This document shows, piece after piece, positions 16,541 to 23,625 of a DNA stretch of 64,000 nt. Location of the stretch: the NCBI GenBank assembly GCA_947627545.1, contig CANQWK010000003.1, forward strand, positions 1 through 64,000, read 5' to 3'. The position numbers were made by a program, and so were the translations under genes. Source of the DNA: an uncultured Clostridia bacterium (GTDB lineage Bacteria > Bacillota > Clostridia > Christensenellales > UBA1242). The notes beneath the pieces are model-generated. The model searched no databases and was not told where the DNA came from. It saw only the letters and a list, made by a program, of their open reading frames with translations. The first letter of the stretch is position 1. Each line of letters opens with the position of its first letter.

Positions 16541-16564
16541 GGTAGTCCCAAGGGGAATCGAACC
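16539..16564. repeat. attachment-site repeat, distal end (att copy without tRNA)
   Basis: These 26 bp are identical to 21522-21547, the 3' end of tRNA-Glu (CCA, acceptor strand and part of the T-arm). Here the sequence stops after GAACC and no tRNA follows. The pair delimits an integrated element of about 5 kb. Confidence 0.93.
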
Positions 16565-16611
16565 ATAAATTACTAGTAATTTTGAGTATTTTTGTTATAA
16601 ATTTTACATAA

Positions 16612-17124
16612 TTATTTATTTTCGTCTTTTGTCTTATCTTTAAAGAATGGGTCATTTTTTAAATCTTCTATCATTTCTCGTGTTGGAGAGTTTATTGTAA
16701 ATGAATTATTAAAATTGTGTGGATTAGAATATATAAAGTTATTTTGACTATTATTTAGTGGGTTGCTTGTGTTTTGAAAGGTATTGAATAGTTGTTGATT
16801 ATATACTTTATTCCATTTTTCATATTTTAAACCTTTGTAAAAATCATATACTCGTTCAATAGTTTTATCATCTTCTTGAATCAAATATTTAAGAAGTTCT
16901 TTTTTATTGTCATTGTAAAAATTTAAGTTTATTGTTTCACTTTTTCGCCCTATTAAATCGTCTATGCTAACATTGAAAAAATCAGCAAGTTTTATTAACA
17001 TTTCTATATTTGGCTGATTAACTCCTGTTTCGTATCTATTATAAGTTTGAGAGTTTATTTTTAATTTGTTTGCAACTTCCGTTTGTGAAATACCGAGCTT
17101 TTCTCTTAATTTTTTTAATTCCAT
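16612..17124 (-). CDS. XRE-family repressor of the element
   Basis: This 170-residue protein has an N-terminal Cro/CI helix-turn-helix (residues 1-60: LREKLGISQTEVANKLKINSQTYNRYETG, followed by PNIEMLIKLADFFNVSIDDLIG) and a C-terminal half without a recognised peptidase domain. There is no LexA/CI-type Ser-Lys protease signature, so derepression would not be by self-cleavage. It is transcribed away from the rest of the element and shares a 156-bp divergent promoter region that contains GTTCAA repeats. I infer it is the master repressor. Confidence 0.9.
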   Translation of the reverse strand: MELKKLREKLGISQTEVANKLKINSQTYNRYETGVNQPNIEMLIKLADFFNVSIDDLIGRKSETINLNFYNDNKKELLKYLIQEDDKTIERVYDFYKGLKYEKWNKVYNQQLFNTFQNTSNPLNNSQNNFIYSNPHNFNNSFTINSPTREMIEDLKNDPFFKDKTKDENK

Positions 17125-17196
17125 AACATTATTATATTAAAAGTTTTTGTTTATATCAATATTTAAGTAAAATTTTTAAAAAAAATTACCAAAATA

Positions 17197-17265
17197 GTTC
17201 AAAAACGGTTGACATTGTACCGTAAATGATATAAACTATTTATAGTTTGAACATATTTAGTTCAA
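17197..17265. promoter_or_regulatory. divergent control region: promoter and GTTCAA operators
   Basis: A rightward promoter TTGACA (17209-17214), 17 nt, TAAACT (17232-17237) drives the gene at 17281. It is bracketed by GTTCAA (17197-17202) and the inverted pair TTGAAC (17247-17252) / GTTCAA (17260-17265). The paired sites downstream of the promoter and the single site upstream fit binding by the XRE repressor encoded to the left. Confidence 0.65.
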
Positions 17266-17280
17266 TATAAGGAGGTATCA

Positions 17281-17517
17281 ATGAAAGAAAACAAAATTTT
17301 TCCATCGGTGGAACAACCAATTAACACTTATTTTGTTTTTTGTAAAGGCGGTGTTTCACAATTTAAAAAGAAAGAACAAGCAATTAGGTTAATTATGCAA
17401 AAAGAATTGTTTTATTCAATTCGCCTTTATGAAGCCGTTAATGTCGATAATAACGGATTTGATGTTTTAAAGTGTATATATTTTACTGGTTGTGGTTTAA
17501 AACATCAAGAAATTTAA
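17281..17517 (+). CDS. small protein, first gene of the rightward operon
   Basis: This 78-residue protein is not recognised. A near-perfect AAGGAGGT ribosome binding site precedes it, one of the strongest in the window. The sequence is mixed alpha/beta with an aromatic-rich middle (TYFVFCKGG) and three Cys. By position, directly after the repressor-controlled promoter, it could be a Cro-like, excisionase-like or antirepressor protein, but it has no visible helix-turn-helix. Confidence 0.75.
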   Translation: MKENKIFPSVEQPINTYFVFCKGGVSQFKKKEQAIRLIMQKELFYSIRLYEAVNVDNNGFDVLKCIYFTGCGLKHQEI

Positions 17518-17672
17518 AAAAATGTAAGTGTCAAAAATGAGCAAAATTTTTAATTTAAGGGCATGCAATTTGAAGACTTGAATAATTTATCGAGAAATAT
17601 AAATAACGCCAGTTAAAATTAAAAAAACCGCCAAAAATTGACTCAAAATGGCACTTTTAAAAGGATGTAAAA

Positions 17673-17840
17673 ATGCGAATTTTAAAAAGTAAACAATTTT
17701 TAACGGAATTTTCACTTTACATAAAGCAAGGTAAAAAGCGAAAGTTTGATTATAACACTATTTGTAAAAATTGTTGTAATGATTGTAAGCAAGGTTGTAA
17801 AGTTGATATTATTGCTTGTAAAAAATTTAGCAAAATTTAA
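17673..17840 (+). CDS. Cys-rich small protein, 55 aa
   Basis: A 55-residue ORF, MRILKSKQFLTEFSLYIK..., follows an AAAGGA site at a proper distance. Its C-terminal half has the cysteine pattern C-x2-CC-x2-C-x3-C-x6-C among Lys residues, suggesting a small zinc-binding or DNA-binding fold. It lies between two believable small genes of the element on the same strand. The function is unknown. Confidence 0.6.
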   Translation: MRILKSKQFLTEFSLYIKQGKKRKFDYNTICKNCCNDCKQGCKVDIIACKKFSKI

Positions 17841-17854
17841 ATTTCAAAGAAAAA

Positions 17855-17876
17855 ACTATATAAATAATTATATAGT
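17855..17876. other. AT-rich perfect palindrome
   Basis: ACTATATAA/TTATATAGT around ATAA forms a nine-base-pair hairpin just after the Cys-rich gene. There is no T-run. It might be an mRNA processing or binding site. Confidence 0.4.
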
Positions 17877-17993
17877 CCTTCTTAGGTTTTTAACTGACAA
17901 CTAAGCCAATTAAATTTTATTCTTGAATTTATTGATTGTCAATTATTTAATTCAATTTTTATATTTAAATAAGAAATTAAAAGGGGAGTTATT

Positions 17994-18287
17994 ATGAAAT
18001 TAACAAAATATTATAAATCTTTAATAAGAAAAGCAGAAAAAGAAGATAAAAATTATATGCGTTCACGTTGTGATGAAAAAACAGAAATGATTTTACGAAT
18101 TATTGAGAAATCTAAATTTTTGAGTGAAAATTTGAAATCTGTTATAAAAGATTTTGATTATTACGAACGAACTTATAAATTCTCTATTGAAGAATGCAAA
18201 CATATTCAAAAGATTGTTGACAAGATTATATTTTCAACTTGCATTGCTGTATCAAGAGATAATCAAGTACATGTCATTATGGAGTAG
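17994..18287 (+). CDS. element protein, 97 aa
   Basis: This 97-residue charged, helical protein (Lys- and Glu-rich) is not recognised. AAAAGGGGAG precedes the ATG. It ends 3 nt before the next gene, so the two are co-translated. It has no membrane segment or known motif. By position, before the replication initiator, it may be a replication accessory protein. Confidence 0.7.
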   Translation: MKLTKYYKSLIRKAEKEDKNYMRSRCDEKTEMILRIIEKSKFLSENLKSVIKDFDYYERTYKFSIEECKHIQKIVDKIIFSTCIAVSRDNQVHVIME

Positions 18288-18290
18288 TAA

Positions 18291-18623
18291 ATGAAAAAAA
18301 TAGATATTTTTAAACAACAAGATAAAACCTTGGAAAGAATTTTATATAACAAAACAGAAAAAGAGCAAATTTGTATTATTAATAAAATTAAAAATTTGTA
18401 TGTTGTTTTTGATAAACATTTCGATAGATATAATTGTTTTATGCCTTTTTTAGAAATGTTCAGTTATTATGCAGGTAAATATAATTTGACAAAAGGTTGT
18501 TATAAAGATTTTTGTGAATTGATAGATTTTATTATTGATTTTACAATTAAAACATTAAGTTTAAGTAAAAATATTGTTGTATTTCCAATAAAAAAAGAAA
18601 GGAGTTTAATATATGAATCGTAG
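18291..18623 (+). CDS. element protein, 110 aa
   Basis: This 110-residue helical protein is not recognised. It has an aromatic and Cys-containing middle (YNCFMPFLEMFSYYAGKYN). It starts 3 nt after the previous stop, with GGAG upstream, and overlaps the rep-like gene by 11 nt, so three consecutive genes form a coupled unit. The weak similarity in length and composition to the 97-residue neighbour may reflect duplication, which I cannot confirm. Confidence 0.7.
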   Translation: MKKIDIFKQQDKTLERILYNKTEKEQICIINKIKNLYVVFDKHFDRYNCFMPFLEMFSYYAGKYNLTKGCYKDFCELIDFIIDFTIKTLSLSKNIVVFPIKKERSLIYES

Positions 18624-19413
18624 TAACAATTTTATATTTTACTCTTCTTTCTTTGATTCTATTGAAAATTTGCCAGAAGAAGAAAGGGAAAATGTTGCTT
18701 ATGCTATTGTTAAATATGGAGTTACTGGAACATTGCCTAAAAAAATGTCCGCTAGTTTAAAAGTAATATTTCCACTTATAAAGCCTAATATAGATAATTC
18801 AATAAGAAGATATTCCGCACAATGTGAAAATGGTAAAAAGGGTGGAAGGCCTAAAAAAATTATAAAGCCAAACATAACCCAAATAAAAGCCAACAATAAC
18901 CCAAATGAAACCCAAATAAAACCCAACAATAACCCAAATGAAACCGAATTAATAACCAATCAAAAACCCAAACAAAACCTTTATAAAGAAAAATATAAAG
19001 AAAAATATAAAGAAAATTATAAATATAATGAAGATCAACATCAAAAAGAAATAAATAAAGAAAAAGATTTAAATGTTGTTGATGTTGAAAATGAAAATAA
19101 AAAATTTTATTTTGATTTTTTAAGTGAAAAGTTAAATGAACGTTCTGATATTTTTGATTTTAATACTTTTTGTAGAATTACAAAATTATTATCGAACATA
19201 TATGAAAGTGAGAATTTTATAATTTCTAATGAGAAAATAAGTGCTGTTGATGTTCTTTCAAAATTCGTTTATATTTTTACCGGAACAAATGAAGAAGTTG
19301 TTAATAGATTTAATGATTTGTTTTGTGCTATAGACAATGCTAAAAATGTGAACAACAAATTTAAATATGAAGTTTCTACATTTTATCAATTTTGTTGTTC
19401 TAATTATTGTTAA
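18613..19413 (+). CDS. replication-initiator-like protein with internal iterons
   Basis: This 266-residue protein opens with a domain (residues 1-75: FIFYSSFFDSIENLPEEERENVAYAIVKYGVTG...) like the DUF6291-type N-terminal domain common in phage and plasmid replication proteins, ending in the basic GKKGGRPKK. A low-complexity Asn/Pro/Lys section (residues 82-150) follows, then a helical C-terminal domain of about 110 residues that may be DnaD-like. The middle section is encoded by an 11-bp repeat array and a 12-bp AT-rich array (see separate features), as in plasmids whose origin lies inside the initiator gene. AAAGGAG precedes the start. The replication role is inferred from layout and the N-terminal domain. 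Confidence 0.7.
   Translation: MNRSNNFIFYSSFFDSIENLPEEERENVAYAIVKYGVTGTLPKKMSASLKVIFPLIKPNIDNSIRRYSAQCENGKKGGRPKKIIKPNITQIKANNNPNETQIKPNNNPNETELITNQKPKQNLYKEKYKEKYKENYKYNEDQHQKEINKEKDLNVVDVENENKKFYFDFLSEKLNERSDIFDFNTFCRITKLLSNIYESENFIISNEKISAVDVLSKFVYIFTGTNEEVVNRFNDLFCAIDNAKNVNNKFKYEVSTFYQFCCSNYC
18865..18952 (+). repeat. 11-bp iteron array inside the rep-like gene
   Basis: Seven contiguous 11-bp units of the form AA(C/G)CCAA(A/C)xxx run from 18865 to 18941, for example AACCCAAATGA and AACCCAACAAT. A degenerate eighth unit follows to 18952. The period is 11, not a multiple of three, so the protein frame rotates through the repeat; this argues for selection on the DNA and not on the protein. 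Eleven bp places each site on the same face of the helix, as for initiator-binding iterons. Confidence 0.8.
18982..19030 (+). repeat. AT-rich 12-bp repeats, candidate unwinding region
   Basis: TATAAAGAAAAA occurs at 18982, 18994 and, imperfectly, 19006, followed by more A/T. It lies 30 bp from the iteron array. Iterons next to AT-rich 12- or 13-mers is the standard layout of a theta replication origin. Confidence 0.6.
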
Positions 19414-19425
19414 TTAGGTGATGTT

Positions 19426-19920
19426 ATGAGAGATATATTAAATGAATTGAATTATTGTTATATACTATATCATGATGATGAATTTAAATATATAGAGTAT
19501 GTTGCAGATACTCAAAGAGAAATTGCTGATTATTTAAATATTAATGATTCTGTTATTTCACGTCATTTGATAGGTAAATTTTCACATAGAAAAGGTTTTT
19601 ATATTTGCGAAAGAATACAAATACATGATTATTGTTTTGTAGTTTATGAAAAATATACAGATAATATTATTTTTGCATCAAAGAAATTAGAAGATATATC
19701 TAAAAAATTTAAGGTAAGTTTAGCAACTTTGAAAGTATTTTTGAGAAGATTTTTTCATCCTAATTCTTTTAAAATTCGTTCTGATGGTAGATTTCCAAAT
19801 CGCTTTATAAATGGTAAATATTCTCTTGAAGCTGTTGATTTATTAGACTTAGATAGTTATTCATTGCAAAATCTCACAAATTTAATTGAATCTGGAAAGA
19901 GTGAAGATTTAGATTTTTAA
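19426..19920 (+). CDS. element protein with helix-turn-helix segments, 164 aa
   Basis: This 164-residue protein has a helix-turn-helix-like stretch at about residues 28-52 (TQREIADYLNINDSVISRHLIGKF) and a second possible one near 90-110 (LEDISKKFKVSLATLKVFLRRFF), so it may be a double-HTH DNA-binding protein similar to NUMOD-type modules. It follows the rep-like gene by 12 nt with AGGTGA upstream, in the same operon. A regulatory or replication role is likely; the family is not recognised. Confidence 0.7.
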   Translation: MRDILNELNYCYILYHDDEFKYIEYVADTQREIADYLNINDSVISRHLIGKFSHRKGFYICERIQIHDYCFVVYEKYTDNIIFASKKLEDISKKFKVSLATLKVFLRRFFHPNSFKIRSDGRFPNRFINGKYSLEAVDLLDLDSYSLQNLTNLIESGKSEDLDF

Positions 19921-19984
19921 TTGCTTAGTTATGAACCAAATTTAATCGTAGCAGTTATAAGTCATTTAAAAAGTATAAATAATT

Positions 19985-20240
19985 TGGCCCCCGCTCTTAG
20001 CGGGTGCACTATCGGGGGCAATCCCGATATACTACAAAATTACGGTGTAATTAATGTGCAGTAACTATAAAGAACTGCGACATTGAGAAAGGCACCACGC
20101 TCGTTTCGGGTTATATACTTAATGTTTGAGCGAGAGCGAGTTCATAAAAAATAACTTTAACTGAGCGTAGCGAAGAAGTTGGCACAATTACCTTTTCTTG
20201 ATGTAATTGTGCCAACTGACACAATTTCGCCAGAAATTGT
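19985..20240. other. hairpin-rich non-coding region before the integrase
   Basis: This 338-bp gap has no ORF and is more GC-rich than its surroundings. Hairpins follow one another: CCCGC/GCGGG (19990-20004), TATCGGG/CCCGATA (20010-20029), AATTAC/GTAATT, GCAGT/ACTGC, CGCTC/GAGCG, a perfect 13-bp stem TTGGCACAATTAC (20179-20215) and a perfect 8-bp stem ACAATTTC/GAAATTGT (20221-20240). It may be a structured RNA, a single-strand or transfer origin, or integrase arm sites. Confidence 0.6.
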
Positions 20241-20258
20241 AAAAAAAAAATAAATAAT

Positions 20259-21419
20259 ATGAACTTAGATAAAGATAAAATTTTAGATTTACTTTCTAAT
20301 ACAACATTTTTAGAAAGCTTTAATAATATTGTTCAAATGTTGCAAATAGACAATGCAACAAATTTTTCGAATAATGTTTTAAGATGTAGTGATTTAACTT
20401 ATAAAGGAATTAAAATTCATAAAAACTTTATATCTAATTCATATTATGCAAGATTTCGCAAGAATGGAAGACAACATTTCGTATCTGCTAAAACAAAAAA
20501 ACAATGTTATGAAAGATTAAAAGATAAATATATTAAAATTGAAGAACAATTAAAATACAATAATAGTTCTGTAACCTTTATTGATTGGTTTTATAAATGG
20601 TTAGATTTGTATAAAATTAATAAAGTAAAAAAAACAACTATTGAAGATTATCAAAAATCTTTGAAGTATATACCAAATTATTTTAAGGAATTTAAGCTTG
20701 TTTTAATTTCTATTGAAGATGTTTTGAACGTATTAAATTCTATTGAAAAATCAAGAACACGACAAAAGGTGTATGAATTAATGTCAATGATGTTTGATAA
20801 AGCTGAGAAACATGATATTATAACTAAAAATATTATGTTAAGAATAGATAAACCAAAGCATGAAAAAATAAATAGTCAACCGCTAACGATAGAACAACAA
20901 ATGGTTTTTATTGATGCTTGTAATAATGTATTACATGGTGATTATTTTTTAGTTTGTTTGTATCAAGGTCTTAGAAAAGGTGAAGCTCTTGCATTAACTC
21001 GTGAAGATATAGATTTTAAAAATAAAACATTGTCTATAAATAAAAGTATAAATAAAAATAACAAATTTGACACAACAAAAAACAAACAAAGTGTAAGAAT
21101 TATGCCTTTATTTGATAAAACAATACAAATATTGTTAAAATATAAAAATTTATTAAATGAAAAAAGAATTTTTAATTTTTCGCCTAAAATACAGCGAAAA
21201 GCTTTAAGTAAAATTAACGAAAAACTAACATTTCATATAAAAACTAAGGACTTACGAAGTACATTTATAACTAGGTGCCAAGAAAATAACATACCTGAAT
21301 TTGTTATTCAATCTTGGGTTGGTCATAAAATTGGAAGTAAAGTTACAAGCTCAGTTTATACCAAACATAATTCAGAAATTGATTTTAAGTATATAAATAT
21401 ACTTAATTCTATTATATAA
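20259..21419 (+). CDS. int: tyrosine-type integrase of the element
   Basis: This 386-residue tyrosine recombinase has an N-terminal DNA-binding region, a core-binding domain (about 105-190) and a catalytic domain with YQGLRKGEALALTREDIDF (first Arg), KTKDLRSTFIT (the second box; usual HxLR has Lys in place of His), WVGHK and a C-terminal Tyr in SSVYTKHNS. It catalyses site-specific insertion into and excision from the tRNA-Glu 3' end, whose repeat lies 100 bp downstream. No ribosome binding site precedes the ATG; a hairpin ends 18 nt upstream, so expression may be restrained. Confidence 0.95.
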   Translation: MNLDKDKILDLLSNTTFLESFNNIVQMLQIDNATNFSNNVLRCSDLTYKGIKIHKNFISNSYYARFRKNGRQHFVSAKTKKQCYERLKDKYIKIEEQLKYNNSSVTFIDWFYKWLDLYKINKVKKTTIEDYQKSLKYIPNYFKEFKLVLISIEDVLNVLNSIEKSRTRQKVYELMSMMFDKAEKHDIITKNIMLRIDKPKHEKINSQPLTIEQQMVFIDACNNVLHGDYFLVCLYQGLRKGEALALTREDIDFKNKTLSINKSINKNNKFDTTKNKQSVRIMPLFDKTIQILLKYKNLLNEKRIFNFSPKIQRKALSKINEKLTFHIKTKDLRSTFITRCQENNIPEFVIQSWVGHKIGSKVTSSVYTKHNSEIDFKYINILNSII

Positions 21420-21431
21420 TGCTCGTGTAAT

Positions 21432-21467
21432 ACTCAACATTATTTTTATGTTGAGTTTTTTGTTTTT
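21432..21467 (+). terminator. integrase terminator
   Basis: A nine-base stem ACTCAACAT/ATGTTGAGT with an AT loop, followed by a T-run. Confidence 0.85.
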
Positions 21468-21521
21468 AAAAATTCAGTATAATGTATAAAATAAAAAACA
21501 CACCACAATATGTAGTGTGAA

Positions 21522-21547
21522 TTGGTAGTCCCAAGGGGAATCGAACC
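21522..21547. repeat. attachment-site repeat, tRNA-proximal end
   Basis: These 26 bp are identical to 16539-16564 and cover the CCA, acceptor strand and T-arm of tRNA-Glu. The integrated element restored the tRNA on this side. Confidence 0.93.
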
Positions 21548-21597
21548 CCTGATACCGCCGTGAAGGGGCGATGTCTTAACCGCTTGACCATGGGACC
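21523..21597 (-). tRNA. tRNA-Glu (anticodon TTC), with C at position 33
   Basis: Read on the minus strand, the acceptor GGTCCCA pairs with TGGGACT, with encoded CCA. The anticodon stem is TCGCC/GGCGG and the seven-base loop is CCTTCAC, giving anticodon TTC. Position 33, almost always T, is C here, and the first anticodon-stem pair is T-G. Its 3' end is the integration target of the adjacent element. Confidence 0.95.
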
Positions 21598-21713
21598 ACG
21601 TCGCAAATCTCGCTTTTGCTAGTTTGCTACATTTTATTCCGCAAATGTAAACCTGCACAACCTTTTAACAATTAAAGTTGCATTCGCAAATCTGTTAACG
21701 TAAACGCTATCAG

Positions 21714-21789
21714 TGGTGGCGGTGAGTAGATTTGAACTACTGACCTATCGGGTATGAACCGATTGCTCTAACCCCTGAGCCACACCGCC
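21714..21789 (-). tRNA. tRNA-Met (anticodon CAT)
   Basis: On the minus strand, GGCGGTG pairs with CACCGCC, followed by A and encoded CCA. The anticodon loop TTCATAC carries CAT. The D-arm GCTCAGGGGTTAGAGC and the first base pair G-C point to an elongator-type tRNA rather than initiator. Confidence 0.93.
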
Positions 21790-21973
21790 ATAGCACTAAT
21801 CGACTTGTTCAGTTTAACAAATATTTTGTCACTTGTCAAGACTTTTTTAAAAAATTTTATAAATTTAGTTCAAAAATTTTATTGCTAATAAAAGGGCAAT
21901 TTAAAATTATTCAACTATTGTTTTTTATTTTATTTTTTTCGTTTATTTAAAATAATTGTATAAGCAATTAAAG

Positions 21974-22002
21974 TTGACAGAGTTTTAATTTTTTGGTAAA
22001 CT
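21974..22002 (+). promoter_or_regulatory. promoter placed for a leaderless transcript
   Basis: A perfect TTGACA, 17 nt and TAAACT; the -10 box ends 7 nt before ATG 22010 and no ribosome binding site exists. Confidence 0.75.
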
Positions 22003-22009
22003 ACAAATT

Positions 22010-23611
22010 ATGAGAAATTTATTCGATTTTGACAAAACAATTTACAAAAAGGATTCTAGTTTTAAATTCTACTTTTTTTGCATGAAATATAAACCTAGTT
22101 TGTTTTTTAGGTTGTTTTATTTGGCATGTGTTTATTTGCTTTGTGCGGTTAAAATTATTAGTGTAAAGCAGTTTAAAGAAAAATTTTTTTCCTTTTTAAA
22201 ATCAATAAAAAATGTAGATGAAATTGTTGACGCTTTTTGGCAAAAGGAAATTAAAAATGTGGCAGATTGGTATTTAAACATTAAGCAAAAAGATGATGTA
22301 ATTTGCACTGCTTCGCCTGAATTTTTAGTGTTGCCGTGCATAAAAAAAATAAATCCTACCGCTACGTTAATTGCTACCAATATGAATAAATTTTCTGGGC
22401 AAATAGTGGGCGAAAATTGCAAAAAACAAGAAAAAGTAAATCGAATTTTAGCATTGTTTAATGGCGAAAATGAAACAAATGAAAATAATATAAAAAATAA
22501 AAAAACAAATAAAAACACGCCAAAAGAAATTAAAACAACAGAAAACGTGCTAAACGAAATTAAAATAAATGAAAATAAGGCAAATGAAATGCAGCCAAAA
22601 ATTTTGTTTGCTTCGGCGTATAGCGACAGTGTTAGCGACTTACCTATGTTAGATTTAGCAGAAAAAAAGTTTATAGTTTGTGGCAGCAAGTGTTATGAAT
22701 TTGGCAAACAAAAACCTACTTTTTTAACAAAATTAAAATATTTAATAAAGCAGTTAAGAATAAGCCATTATATAAAAAATTTGTTAATTTTCTTTCCGCT
22801 ATTTTTTAGCAAACATTTGTTTAATGCTCAAAACTTTTTAACCGTTTTAATTGCAACAATATCGTTTTGCTTAATTAGTTCGGTTGTTTATATAATTAAT
22901 GATTTGAAAGATGCAAAACGAGATAGGCTTCATTCTCAAAAAAGATACAGGCCTATTGCAAGTTACATGGTAAAGCCGCACGAGGCAGTTATTCTTGTTG
23001 TGCTTTTGCTGGCAGGTAGCCTTGGGCTAAACGCAATAATAGGCTTTAATTATGTGGCAATTGCCGTTATGTTTGGCTATGCAGTGCTAAATTTGCTTTA
23101 TTCGCTTGTGCTTAAAAATTTGCCGCTAATTGACGTATTTACGCTTTCCGCTTGCTATTTGCTAAGGCTGTTCTATGGTGGAATTATTATAAATGTTGAT
23201 ATTTCTAATTGGCTATATTTAACCGTTTTAACTGCCAGCTTGTTTATGGGCTTAACAAAGCGAAGAAATGAAATTTTAAATGAAAAAGACAAAACTCGCG
23301 CGGTGAACAGTTTTTATTCGGCAAACTTTTTAGATAAAAACGCATATATTTGCTTGGCGCTTACCATGGCATTTTACTCGCTTTGGGCAATAGATTTAAC
23401 ACCTATTGAAAATAGGTTGAATAATTTTTTAATTTTGTTATCTATTCCACTTGTGTATTTTATTTTGATGCGATATAGTATGAATGTAGAAAAAATAAAA
23501 AATTCAGGCAATCCGGTTGAAGTGCTGCTTAAAGATTATTTGCTTGTAGCGTTTGTTGCGTTGTATGTGGTGTTAATTGCGGTTGCAATTTATGTTCCAA
23601 TTAAAATTTAA
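22010..23611 (+). CDS. HAD-UbiA fusion, polyprenyl-phosphate phosphoribosyltransferase-like
   Basis: This 533-residue protein fuses an N-terminal HAD hydrolase (FDFDKTIY at residues 4-11 with the nucleophile Asp, then SDSVSDLPML near 208) to a C-terminal UbiA prenyltransferase with about eight membrane segments and the NDLKDAKRDR motif near residue 300. The UbiA part resembles decaprenyl-phosphate 5-phosphoribosyltransferases, so the HAD part may remove the 5-phosphate. A Asn/Lys/Thr/Glu-rich low-complexity insert of about 45 residues interrupts the HAD fold (about 150-195). The downstream gene, 14 nt away, is a GtrA-glycosyltransferase fusion, which fits synthesis of a polyprenyl-linked pentose donor. 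Confidence 0.85.
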   Translation: MRNLFDFDKTIYKKDSSFKFYFFCMKYKPSLFFRLFYLACVYLLCAVKIISVKQFKEKFFSFLKSIKNVDEIVDAFWQKEIKNVADWYLNIKQKDDVICTASPEFLVLPCIKKINPTATLIATNMNKFSGQIVGENCKKQEKVNRILALFNGENETNENNIKNKKTNKNTPKEIKTTENVLNEIKINENKANEMQPKILFASAYSDSVSDLPMLDLAEKKFIVCGSKCYEFGKQKPTFLTKLKYLIKQLRISHYIKNLLIFFPLFFSKHLFNAQNFLTVLIATISFCLISSVVYIINDLKDAKRDRLHSQKRYRPIASYMVKPHEAVILVVLLLAGSLGLNAIIGFNYVAIAVMFGYAVLNLLYSLVLKNLPLIDVFTLSACYLLRLFYGGIIINVDISNWLYLTVLTASLFMGLTKRRNEILNEKDKTRAVNSFYSANFLDKNAYICLALTMAFYSLWAIDLTPIENRLNNFLILLSIPLVYFILMRYSMNVEKIKNSGNPVEVLLKDYLLVAFVALYVVLIAVAIYVPIKI

Positions 23612-23625
23612 CCTTAGGAGAAATT

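Larger units (their letters stand above)
16539..21547. mobile_element. 5-kb integrative element in tRNA-Glu, with replication-initiator-like gene
   Basis: The element is bounded by perfect 26-bp repeats of the tRNA-Glu 3' end. It carries a leftward XRE repressor, a divergent promoter with operator-like repeats, five small or medium rightward genes, a replication-initiator-like gene with internal iterons, a hairpin-rich non-coding region and a tyrosine integrase next to the tRNA. No terminase, capsid, relaxase, transposase or recognisable defence gene is present. The layout (integrase at one end, divergent repressor switch, replication module) is that of phage-inducible islands or small integrative plasmids, at a smaller size. 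Confidence 0.85.

Noticed and set aside
16449..16655. 68-codon minus-strand frame crossing the att repeat
   Set aside because: It spans two terminator hairpins and the tRNA fragment and overlaps the repressor gene; no ribosome binding site.
18865..19030. CRISPR array
   Set aside because: The unit is 11-12 bp and contiguous without spacers, lies inside an ORF, and no cas genes occur in the window.
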